The position numbers and the translations under genes are program-made. From assembly GCA_937129355.1 (NCBI GenBank), contig CAKZNA010000127.1, forward strand, positions 1 through 36,355: DNA of 36,355 bases. Direction: 5' to 3'. The notes beneath the pieces are model-generated. The model was not told where the DNA came from and ran no database searches. It worked only from the letters and a program-made list of their open reading frames with translations. Shown piece after piece: positions 23,767 to 32,492 of the stretch; positions within the stretch are counted from its first letter, which is position 1, and every line of letters begins with the position of its first letter. This DNA is from an uncultured Sphingomonadales bacterium. GTDB taxonomy: Bacteria; Pseudomonadota; Alphaproteobacteria; Sphingomonadales; Sphingomonadaceae.

Positions 23767-25197
23767 TTGGCGACACCGGGTGGAAAAGTAAGACTGCCGA
23801 CCAAGCTGGCCTATGGTTTTGGGTCGTCGGCTTACGGTATCAAGGATGGCGGCTTCGCCTATTTCCTATTGCTATTTTACGGCACGGTTGTCGGGCTCGA
23901 TCCGGGTCTGGTTGGCCTCGCCATTTTTCTTGCTTTGGTGTGCGATGCGATAAGCGATCCGCTTGTCGGTTACTGGTCGGATAATTTCCATTCCAAATGG
24001 GGACGCAGGCATCCGTTTATGTATGCCGCCGCGTTGCCAGTGGCGCTAAGTTATTTCATGCTTTGGAATCCACCGGATTGGGGACAGGCTGGGCTATTCT
24101 GGTATGTGCTTATTTTGGCGATTGTGATCCGGACGCTGATAACGTTTTATGAAACGCCCAGCTCCGCGCTGCTGCCCGAATTGACGCAAAATTATGAAGA
24201 ACGCACTTCTGTACAAACCTTCCGGACATTCTTTGGCTGGTTTGGCGGAAATGCACTTTCGGTGTTGATGTGGGGCGCGTTGCTTGTTGCCACGGCAGAA
24301 TATCCGGTCGGTATCCTCAACCGGGATGGGTATGCCAATTACGGCATTATCGCGTCAGTGCTTATGTTTGTAGCGATCATGACATCTGCGCTCGGAACGC
24401 ATGGAGATATCAAACATCTGCGTGCGCCGCCACCAAAGTCGAAAATGAGCTTCGGCAAGATATTTGGCGAGATGTTTGAAACATTGCGGGACAAGTCGTT
24501 CCTTTCTCTGTTTATTTCAGTCCTGTTCGGGAATGTGGCAACGGGTTTTTCCGGCGGACTTGCCTTTCTGATGCTGACCTTTTTCTGGGGCTTTTCGCCG
24601 CCGCAGATATTCCTTTGGTCGGTCTTGGTGTTCATTTCCGCCTTTATTGCTCTGGCAATCGCGCCTCTGCTGGTAAAACGCTTTGGCAAGAAACCTAGCG
24701 TGATAGGTCTTGGCACCATAGCCTTCACCTTGGCGCCTATGCCTGTGCTTCTAAGGCTCTTGGATATGCTTCCCGCCAATGGTGACCCTATGCTTTTCCC
24801 AATCGTTGCGAGCTTTAATACCATCGATCTTGGTCTTATCATCGCATATCAGGCCGTCGCCTATTCGATGATTGGTGATCTTGTCGAAGAAAGCGAATTG
24901 CGTACAGGTAGGCGGTCCGAAGGAGTGTTCTATGCCGCGATTACCTTTACCCGCAAATGTTCACAGGGCCTTGGCGCTGCCTTGGCAGGCGGTACTTTGT
25001 ACCTGATCGCCTTTCCGCAGGGCGAGGCGGCGGCCAATGCATCTGATGAGAAGCTTTGGCAGCTAGGCGCGACCTATGCGCCTATGCTTTGGTTCCTTTG
25101 GGCGTCGATGCTTTTGGCGATATCTTTCTACCGGATAGATAAAACAGCGCATCAGGCTAATCTCGATGCTTTGGCAGAAGGAAAAACGGCGGCCTAA
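23767..25197 (+). CDS. MFS transporter of the GPH (glycoside-pentoside-hexuronide:cation) type
   Basis: 476 aa with about 12 hydrophobic segments. GPH features: YGFGSSAYGIKDGGF at the start, DAISDPLVGYWSDNFHSKWG (loop 2-3 motif), RRHPFMYAAA and ITFYETPSSALLPELTQNY. It starts at TTG 23767 after GAGGGAAA. It probably imports a sugar or glycoside with a cation in the inner membrane; substrate unknown. It sits between tilS and ftsH, genes that are frequently adjacent in other proteobacteria. Confidence 0.88.
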   Translation: MATPGGKVRLPTKLAYGFGSSAYGIKDGGFAYFLLLFYGTVVGLDPGLVGLAIFLALVCDAISDPLVGYWSDNFHSKWGRRHPFMYAAALPVALSYFMLWNPPDWGQAGLFWYVLILAIVIRTLITFYETPSSALLPELTQNYEERTSVQTFRTFFGWFGGNALSVLMWGALLVATAEYPVGILNRDGYANYGIIASVLMFVAIMTSALGTHGDIKHLRAPPPKSKMSFGKIFGEMFETLRDKSFLSLFISVLFGNVATGFSGGLAFLMLTFFWGFSPPQIFLWSVLVFISAFIALAIAPLLVKRFGKKPSVIGLGTIAFTLAPMPVLLRLLDMLPANGDPMLFPIVASFNTIDLGLIIAYQAVAYSMIGDLVEESELRTGRRSEGVFYAAITFTRKCSQGLGAALAGGTLYLIAFPQGEAAANASDEKLWQLGATYAPMLWFLWASMLLAISFYRIDKTAHQANLDALAEGKTAA

Positions 25198-25337
25198 CAG
25201 CGCCGATTCCGCGTCAATTTCGGCTGAGAATGCCCGGTACCCAAAAATTTGTGCTATATATTGCCATTCCGCCAATCGCGCCTACATAGGGTAGGCAAAG
25301 CGCAGGCATGGTTCTGCGCATATATAAGCAAGGCAAT

Positions 25338-27296
<1,959 letters not shown>

Positions 27297-27392
27297 AGCC
27301 AGAAAATACCGACAGTCTATTGAATTCACTGCGCATTCATGCAAGTTCAGCTTAAGCGGAACGAAAGTTTTAGGCAGTTGGGAGCATAACAC

Positions 27393-27761
27393 TTGCGTAT
27401 TTCGGTAATATTGGTGGCAACGGGACTATTGATCACGAGCAGTGCAGCTATGGCTGCCATGAATGCGGATGTCTTTTACTACAAGGCTGCCGCGCTAGAG
27501 AAGCAAGGGATGGCCGCTGCTTTATCCAAAGATCTCAAACCGGTTATGAACGAGATGAAAGCGGCCGGAAGGGCGCTAAAAGCCGAGAATGAAGCGGCGA
27601 AGAAGAGGGGTAAACCACTTTTTTGCCCGCCCAAAAAGAGCAGCATGAACAGCAAGCAGGCGCTGGCCGCGCTTCGGGCGCTGGGCTCTGCTAAGCGCAA
27701 ATCAATGAATGTGAAGCAAGCGTTCCGCGCGATAATGATTAAGAAATATCCCTGTCGTTGA
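27393..27761 (+). CDS. Small secreted helical protein, unknown function
   Basis: 122 aa from TTG 27393, with GGGAG 8 bases upstream. Signal peptide MRISVILVATGLLITSSAAM with cleavage after AMA. The mature part is basic and helical (YYKAAALEKQGMAAALSKDL) and holds two cysteines, in LFCPPKK and the last residues KYPCR, that may form a disulfide. The pattern ADVFY-KA-L...FCPP...PC recalls a family common in sphingomonads and loosely the Rap1a/Tai immunity fold; the latter is only a suggestion. It follows ftsH by about 95 bases. Confidence 0.72.
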   Translation: MRISVILVATGLLITSSAAMAAMNADVFYYKAAALEKQGMAAALSKDLKPVMNEMKAAGRALKAENEAAKKRGKPLFCPPKKSSMNSKQALAALRALGSAKRKSMNVKQAFRAIMIKKYPCR

Positions 27762-27798
27762 AAAACTGCTGCGTTGACAGTCTGTTTCCTAGATAGCA

Positions 27799-27814
27799 TC
27801 GCATGACCATGCGA
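27799..27814. repeat. Perfect palindrome on the leader of the DUF3800 gene
   Basis: TCGCATG-AC-CATGCGA is a 7+2+7 inverted repeat ending 11 bases before the ATG at 27826 and touching the GAGAAG ribosome binding site. It could be an operator or an mRNA hairpin. Confidence 0.7.
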
Positions 27815-27825
27815 GAAGCAAGCTA

Positions 27826-28470
27826 ATGCCAATTTACTGCGATGAAAGCGGCGGTGTGTCGCGCGGGGTTATGACACTGGCCGCGCTGTTCATAGACGAA
27901 GATGCGGCAGAAGCCGTGCTCTCGCGCTTCCGCGACGTTACCGGACTGCGCGGTGAGCTAAAGGGTAGCCGTATCGATTTGGCGGAACGTGCTCTGGTTG
28001 TTGAATTGCTGGAAAAGACAGATGCCACAGCAACCGTGTCAATCGCGCTTTCGGCAACAGAGTCCAAAAAGGGCATGGACCGCGGTAGCCATGACATAAA
28101 TGTTTACGCAGCGTTGATGGATGATGCGGTTAGCGCGCTTTTGCCTTCCACAGGGGGCTGTTCTAGCGTTGTCATGGATGATGGGCGATACGGCGAAAAA
28201 GTGCTCGAATATGTCCGGCGGGAAATTGCCGCGATTGCTGGTCCTTGGAATACAAGCCAGTTGGTCGAGAGTGACAAGCTTGCCGGATTGCAACTGGCCG
28301 ATGTGCTCGCCAACAGTTTTTACAACCGCGCACGCGTATCGGGCAAGCAATCACGCGTTGCCGCTATTGTACAGCCAATGCTGGATGCGGGGCGCATAGA
28401 GATGCGCATATTGGACGGTGCGGAGGTTGAACCGCTACCCAAAAGTGTCAGAGCTAAGAAAGAGGACTGA
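27826..28470 (+). CDS. DUF3800-like domain protein
   Basis: 214 aa. The N-terminus MPIYCDESGGVSRG has the CDESG/YxDESG motif. Internal VMDDGRYGEK and the distal VESDKLAGLQLADVLANSFY match the DUF3800 pattern of conserved acidic residues plus SxxxxxLQLADxxA. The arrangement suggests a metal-dependent, RNase H-like fold, and the family is often found among mobile or defence genes, but no activity is established. It does not resemble its neighbours functionally. ATG 27826 follows GAGAAG. The gene is bracketed by palindromes at 27799-27814 and 28463-28476. Confidence 0.72.
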   Translation: MPIYCDESGGVSRGVMTLAALFIDEDAAEAVLSRFRDVTGLRGELKGSRIDLAERALVVELLEKTDATATVSIALSATESKKGMDRGSHDINVYAALMDDAVSALLPSTGGCSSVVMDDGRYGEKVLEYVRREIAAIAGPWNTSQLVESDKLAGLQLADVLANSFYNRARVSGKQSRVAAIVQPMLDAGRIEMRILDGAEVEPLPKSVRAKKED

Positions 28471-28476
28471 AGTCCT
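28463..28476. repeat. Perfect palindrome spanning the DUF3800 stop codon
   Basis: AGGACT-GA-AGTCCT, a 6+2+6 inverted repeat that includes the TGA stop. It lies in the 7-base gap before the convergent rpoZ. It may act as a weak terminator stem for both genes; no clear T run follows. Confidence 0.55.
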
Positions 28477-28477
28477 A

Positions 28478-28813
28478 TTAGTCGCGGGCAACGCCTGCGC
28501 TACGTGTAGGTGCAGCAGCGGTCAAACGAAGCGCTTCGGCAGATCGGCTCAAAGAACCGATTTCATCCGCTTCTTCATCATCATCCACTTGAACTTTCTG
28601 AAGTGACTGGACGAGGCCTTCTTTCAAATGCTTCGGTTTGATGGTTTCTTCGGCGATTTCGCGAAGAGCAACCACAGGATTCTTATCGCGATCACGTTCG
28701 ATTGTCAGCTCGCCACCGCCGGAAATCTCGCGTGCGCGCTCTGCAGCGAGCAATACGAGGTCAAAACGGTTGGTAACCTTATCAATACAATCTTCAACGG
28801 TAACGCGTGCCAT
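28478..28813 (-). CDS. rpoZ: RNA polymerase omega subunit
   Basis: 111 aa. [20 protein letters not shown] is the omega N-terminal helix, followed by [23 protein letters not shown] and an acidic C-terminal extension ([14 protein letters not shown]) typical of alphaproteobacteria. Omega helps fold and assemble beta' and is part of the ppGpp site. AGGAG precedes the ATG and a good promoter lies at 28855-28883. No spoT/relA gene is adjacent, unlike many proteobacteria. Confidence 0.95.
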   Translation of the reverse strand: MARVTVEDCIDKVTNRFDLVLLAAERAREISGGGELTIERDRDKNPVVALREIAEETIKPKHLKEGLVQSLQKVQVDDDEEADEIGSLSRSAEALRLTAAAPTRSAGVARD

Positions 28814-28854
28814 GCTGGCTCCTGAAAACTTGGAATCATTTGGGAAGTCGAGCG

Positions 28855-28883
28855 CAAATAGGGTGCGCGCCGATTTTTGTCAA
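28855..28883 (-). promoter_or_regulatory. Probable sigma-70 promoter of rpoZ
   Basis: On the minus strand TTGACA (28883-28878), a 17-base spacer and TATTTG (28860-28855). It is about 42 bases before the rpoZ ATG. It overlaps possible early starts of the divergent phospholipase D-like gene, which favours a later start for that gene. Confidence 0.6.
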
Positions 28884-28930
28884 TGGATGAGCGATTGCAC
28901 ATATCGTCGGTCCGGCTTATCCTTTTGAAC

Positions 28931-30118
28931 ATGGAAGCAAAAACCGAATTCACGGTCGACGGCCATCTGTTGCGGCTGGTCCATCAACCGAAGGAACGGC
29001 TTTCCGCGCTGCTTTCGCTTATAAATGAAGCGCAAAGCTCGATACAGTTGGTGATCTATATCTATCAAGCCGACCAAACCGGGCTGGAAGTGCTCGATGC
29101 GCTAGCTGCGGCGGCAAAGCGCGGCGTTAATGTCCGGCTGTTGATCGATAGTTTTGGATCTTCAGAAATGCGGGACAGTTTCTTTGCTCCGCTGGCGGAG
29201 GCAGGCGGTACATATCGGTGGTTTAGCTCAAAATGGAATGTTGGATATTTTGTCCGCAACCATCAAAAAATGGTGGTCGTTGATGGCGAAAAGGCCCTTA
29301 TCGGCGGTTTCAATATCGCCGATGATTATTTCGGGCGGGCGGGCGATGACAGCTGGGAAGATTTCGGGTTGTTGATTGAAGGTGATCAAGTGGCCCAGCT
29401 ATCGGCGCATTCTGGCCGGCTTTTCGATAGTGCAGAAGGTGGCGGCGTTAGGTTTTTGCAATTGCGGCACATGATCAATCACTGGGATGCGGGGAAGGGC
29501 AGGCTTCGCTGGCTGCTTGGCGGGCCGACCAACCGGATTTCACCATGGGCGATGCAGCTTAAGAATGATCTGGAGCAGGGCAAGCGTCTCGATATGGTCT
29601 GCGCCTATTTCACACCGACGCAAGCGATTTTGCGGCGCATATCACGGTTGACGCGGCAGGATGGCAAAGGGGTGATTATCTTTCCGGGCAAGACCGATAA
29701 TGGAGCGACGATCGGCGCGGCGCGGTCGCTCTACACCTATCTGCTCAAGCGCGGGGCTAGGCTGTTTGAATTCACGCCGCGACCCTTACATACCAAATTA
29801 TTGGTGATTGATGACGCAGCCTATATCGGATCGGCAAATCTCGACGTGCGCTCGCTCTTCATCAATATGGAGATCATGCTGCGGATTGAAGACGCGCAGT
29901 TGGCGGAATATCTACGCGGGCTGATTGCCACTATGGCCGAAGAATCTGAGGCACAGACGCTGGAGTTGCACCGCGCGCGCAAAAACTGGTTCAATCGCTT
30001 GCGTTGGGGGCTCGCTTATTTGCTCGTTGGCGGGATCGATTTTACGATTGGCCGGAGGATTAGATTTAGGCGATTGCGCAGCAAGACCAAATCGCTACCA
30101 TCGGATGCGCCTGACTAG
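28931..30118 (+). CDS. Phospholipase D / cardiolipin synthase-like protein
   Basis: About 395 aa with two HKD motifs: HQKMVVVDGEKALIGGFN (about H111) and HTKLLVIDDAAYIGSAN (about H287), which form the shared active site of PLD enzymes. IQLVIYIYQADQTG and LLIDSFGSS match the ClsB-like group. It probably makes cardiolipin or exchanges phosphatidyl head groups at the inner membrane. A weakly hydrophobic stretch followed by Arg/Lys near the C-terminus may bind the membrane. The start is uncertain: ATG 28931 is preferred, with TTG 28877 or ATG 28883 upstream overlapping the rpoZ promoter. Its TAG stop overlaps the methyltransferase stop within CTAG. Confidence 0.88.
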   Translation: MEAKTEFTVDGHLLRLVHQPKERLSALLSLINEAQSSIQLVIYIYQADQTGLEVLDALAAAAKRGVNVRLLIDSFGSSEMRDSFFAPLAEAGGTYRWFSSKWNVGYFVRNHQKMVVVDGEKALIGGFNIADDYFGRAGDDSWEDFGLLIEGDQVAQLSAHSGRLFDSAEGGGVRFLQLRHMINHWDAGKGRLRWLLGGPTNRISPWAMQLKNDLEQGKRLDMVCAYFTPTQAILRRISRLTRQDGKGVIIFPGKTDNGATIGAARSLYTYLLKRGARLFEFTPRPLHTKLLVIDDAAYIGSANLDVRSLFINMEIMLRIEDAQLAEYLRGLIATMAEESEAQTLELHRARKNWFNRLRWGLAYLLVGGIDFTIGRRIRFRRLRSKTKSLPSDAPD

Positions 30119-30741
30119 TCTTTCCAGCCCCAGAACAGATGGCAGGGCAAGATGTTCCAAGCCTCGAAACCGCTATCGATTTTCTTGAAATGCGGTTCCA
30201 TAAAATCACGCGCTCTTGCACGGAATTGATAGACAAGAAACGCCCCGCCCGTGCGGATAGCCTTTGCCGTTTCACTGGCAATTTTTGGGCCAAGATTGTC
30301 TGGAAGCGTCGAAAAGGGAAGGCCCGACAGGATATAGTCCGCCTGTTCAAAACCGGCATCAACGATAATCTCATTCACATCGGCTGCCGAGCCATGCACG
30401 GCAATGAAGCGGCTGTCGCGGAAGGTTTTTTGCAGATATTCGATAAAATCTTCATTGAGATCAATGACCAGCAAAGTCGCGCCGGGTTTCATACGGTCGA
30501 GCACTGGCTGACAGAATGTGCCTACGCCGGGCCCGTATTCGACGAATAGATCGCAATTTTCCCAATCAACTGGCGCCAGCATCTTTTTTACCGTGCGTGA
30601 TGATGATGGGATGATCGACCCCACCATGACCGGATGCTTCACGAAGCCCTTGAAGAATACGCCCCACGGGCCGAAAAACCGCCTGACCTTTGTCTTGATA
30701 CGTTCGATAAGTTGCGGCTTGGCGAGCGATGAAGATGTCAT
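30115..30741 (-). CDS. SAM-dependent methyltransferase, phospholipid N-methyltransferase-like
   Basis: 208 aa. The SAM motif I VEYGPGVGTF is near 67-76, with LLVIDLNEDF (motif II acidic end) and YILSGLPFSTLP (motif IV region), the pattern of PmtA/COG3963 phospholipid N-methyltransferases, which resemble rRNA dimethylases. The C-terminus ends NILPCHLFWGWKD. It may methylate phosphatidylethanolamine toward phosphatidylcholine. The convergent neighbour is a cardiolipin synthase-like protein, which suits a lipid role. AAAGG precedes the ATG, but it lies in a predicted hairpin (30744-30776). Confidence 0.82.
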   Translation of the reverse strand: MTSSSLAKPQLIERIKTKVRRFFGPWGVFFKGFVKHPVMVGSIIPSSSRTVKKMLAPVDWENCDLFVEYGPGVGTFCQPVLDRMKPGATLLVIDLNEDFIEYLQKTFRDSRFIAVHGSAADVNEIIVDAGFEQADYILSGLPFSTLPDNLGPKIASETAKAIRTGGAFLVYQFRARARDFMEPHFKKIDSGFEAWNILPCHLFWGWKD

Positions 30742-30743
30742 GA

Positions 30744-30776
30744 AGGGCCTTTAGGAGATGAAAGCACGAAAGCCCT
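30744..30776 (-). promoter_or_regulatory. Leader hairpin covering the methyltransferase ribosome binding site
   Basis: In the minus-strand mRNA AGGGCTTT pairs with AAAGGCCCT (one bulge), and AAAGG is the Shine-Dalgarno 7 bases before the ATG. This could limit translation. Confidence 0.4.
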
Positions 30777-30879
30777 AAATCGCAAATGCCGTAGCGATAT
30801 GCAAGGCGATTCAGCATAAAATGAGTGGCAAACTGCAACCCTGCTTGTGCAGGCGCGCAAAATGAAGCAATGCCGGACT

Positions 30880-31203
30880 ATGATGACACATCCGCCCGAA
30901 ACCATTGCTGTAATTTTCATCGCGCAAAGAACGCGTAACGATGATGCTGGCTATGCCGATGCAGCCCAGGCGATGGCACAGCTGGCTAGTGAGCAAGATG
31001 GCTATGTCGGTATAGACAGTGTCCGAGATGAGGGCGGGTTGGGCATCACGGTAAGCTATTGGCGGGATGACGCGGCGGCAAAGGCATGGCGTAACAATGC
31101 TGAGCATGCGGCCATTCGGGAACAAGGCAGGGCAATCTGGTACAGCAGCTATAGCCTGCATGTAGCGTCGATAACGCGCAGTTATGACTGGACAAAGCCA
31201 TGA
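30880..31203 (+). CDS. Antibiotic biosynthesis monooxygenase (ABM)-domain protein
   Basis: About 107 aa from ATG 30880 (30883 possible). ABM-type ferredoxin-like fold: IAVIFIAQRT at the first strand, then QDGYVGIDSVRDEGGLGITV, SYWRDDAAAKAWRN and HAAIREQGRAIWYSSYSL. Such small dimeric proteins are cofactor-less oxygenases or ligand binders; this type's substrate is unknown. Its stop overlaps the next gene's start (ATGA, 31200-31203), so it is coupled to an MFS exporter. Confidence 0.82.
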   Translation: MMTHPPETIAVIFIAQRTRNDDAGYADAAQAMAQLASEQDGYVGIDSVRDEGGLGITVSYWRDDAAAKAWRNNAEHAAIREQGRAIWYSSYSLHVASITRSYDWTKP

Positions 31204-32492
31204 GCGAGACGCGGTTTATCCCCCGCGACAGAATGGCGATCCTGTTCACTGTCATGCTGGTAGCAGCAGCAGGCAATACCGCTATGCAATCCACATTGCC
31301 CGCCATTGCCAGCAAGCTGAAAATCTCCGATGTGTGGGTCAGCCTGGCATTTAGCTGGTCTGCATTATTGTGGGTTTATACCGCGCCCAAATGGGCACGC
31401 CTTTCCGATAGACGCGGACGCAAAGCACTTATGAAGCTTGGCACAACGGGGTTTATAAGCTCGATGCTACTTAGCGGCTTGGCGCTTTGGCTTGGACTCC
31501 ACGGATTTATCGCGCCAATCATTGCCTTCCTGTTCTTTGCGCTTTTCCGCAGCCTTTATGGCGGCCTCGGCTCAGCGGCGCCGCCAGCGGTTCAGGCCTA
31601 TGTCGCCTCGCGCACGGAGCGATCTGAACGGGCCAAGGCGCTATCTTTGCTCGCATCTTCATTTGGTCTGGGAACGGTTATAGGACCTGCTTTTGCCCAC
31701 TATCTGGTATTCCAGCCCTTGGGCCTGGCCGGACCAATGTTTGTCTTTGCGGCGATTGGTGTGCTGGTATTTGCAGCGCTCGTTTTCCGGCTCCCCAATG
31801 ACGAACCGCGTTTTCGTGCAAGAGGTTCGGTTTCATCCTATCCGTCCGCCGCATCGATGGCGACGCCGGATGTTGATGAAGAGAATGTTGTATCCGAAGA
31901 GTCGGATGATCCGAGACCCGATATCCGGCTTCCATGGCGGGATAGCCGTTTGCTGCCCTGGCTCATTGCCGGACTAGCAGGCGGTCATGCACAGGCCATT
32001 CTTTTGGGTGTGGTCGGCTTTCTGGTCCGCGACCGGCTGGGCTTGCAAGACAATCCCGCCGAGGCCGTTCAGGCAATTGGTTCTGTCATGTTTGTCGGCG
32101 CTATGGCGACATTGCTCGCGCAATGGGGCCTGATCCCGATCCTGTCGATGCAACCTCGCGATTCCGTGCTGTGGGGCTGTCTGCTTGCGCTTGTTGGTAT
32201 AGCCGTGGTCGGTGTTAGCCATGATCCATACAGCATCAGCCTCGGCTACGCGATTGCTAGCCTTGGTTTCGGACTTTATCGTCCCGGATTTACCGCCGGT
32301 GCCTCGCTTGCTGTAACGCGGGCTGAGCAAGGCGATGTTGCCGGTAAAATTGCCAGCACAAACGGTGCCGCCTATATTTTCGCGCCAGCCGTGGGTGTTG
32401 CGATGTTCAACTGGTGGGAACCATCGACCTTCATCTTGATGGGGATCGCACTGGTATGGCTTTTGATCTGGGGGCGTATTCGCCTCAACTAG
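31200..32492 (+). CDS. MFS transporter (probable drug or metabolite exporter)
   Basis: 430 aa, about 12 transmembrane helices. MFS motif A variant in PKWARLSDRRGRKALMKLG between helices 2 and 3. QSTLPAIASKLKISDVWVSL fits the DHA-type N-terminus. A long acidic, Pro/Ser-rich cytoplasmic loop (ATPDVDEENVVSEESDDP) separates the two halves. Coupled to the ABM gene upstream, so both may handle the same small molecule. Stop overlaps that of the CDC48-like gene by 4 bp (CTAG). Confidence 0.9.
   Translation: MSETRFIPRDRMAILFTVMLVAAAGNTAMQSTLPAIASKLKISDVWVSLAFSWSALLWVYTAPKWARLSDRRGRKALMKLGTTGFISSMLLSGLALWLGLHGFIAPIIAFLFFALFRSLYGGLGSAAPPAVQAYVASRTERSERAKALSLLASSFGLGTVIGPAFAHYLVFQPLGLAGPMFVFAAIGVLVFAALVFRLPNDEPRFRARGSVSSYPSAASMATPDVDEENVVSEESDDPRPDIRLPWRDSRLLPWLIAGLAGGHAQAILLGVVGFLVRDRLGLQDNPAEAVQAIGSVMFVGAMATLLAQWGLIPILSMQPRDSVLWGCLLALVGIAVVGVSHDPYSISLGYAIASLGFGLYRPGFTAGASLAVTRAEQGDVAGKIASTNGAAYIFAPAVGVAMFNWWEPSTFILMGIALVWLLIWGRIRLN

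Noticed and set aside
27358-27377. GGAAC...GTT resembling an EcfG general-stress promoter before the 27393 gene
   Set aside because: The spacer is about 14 bases, shorter than the 16-17 expected for EcfG promoters.
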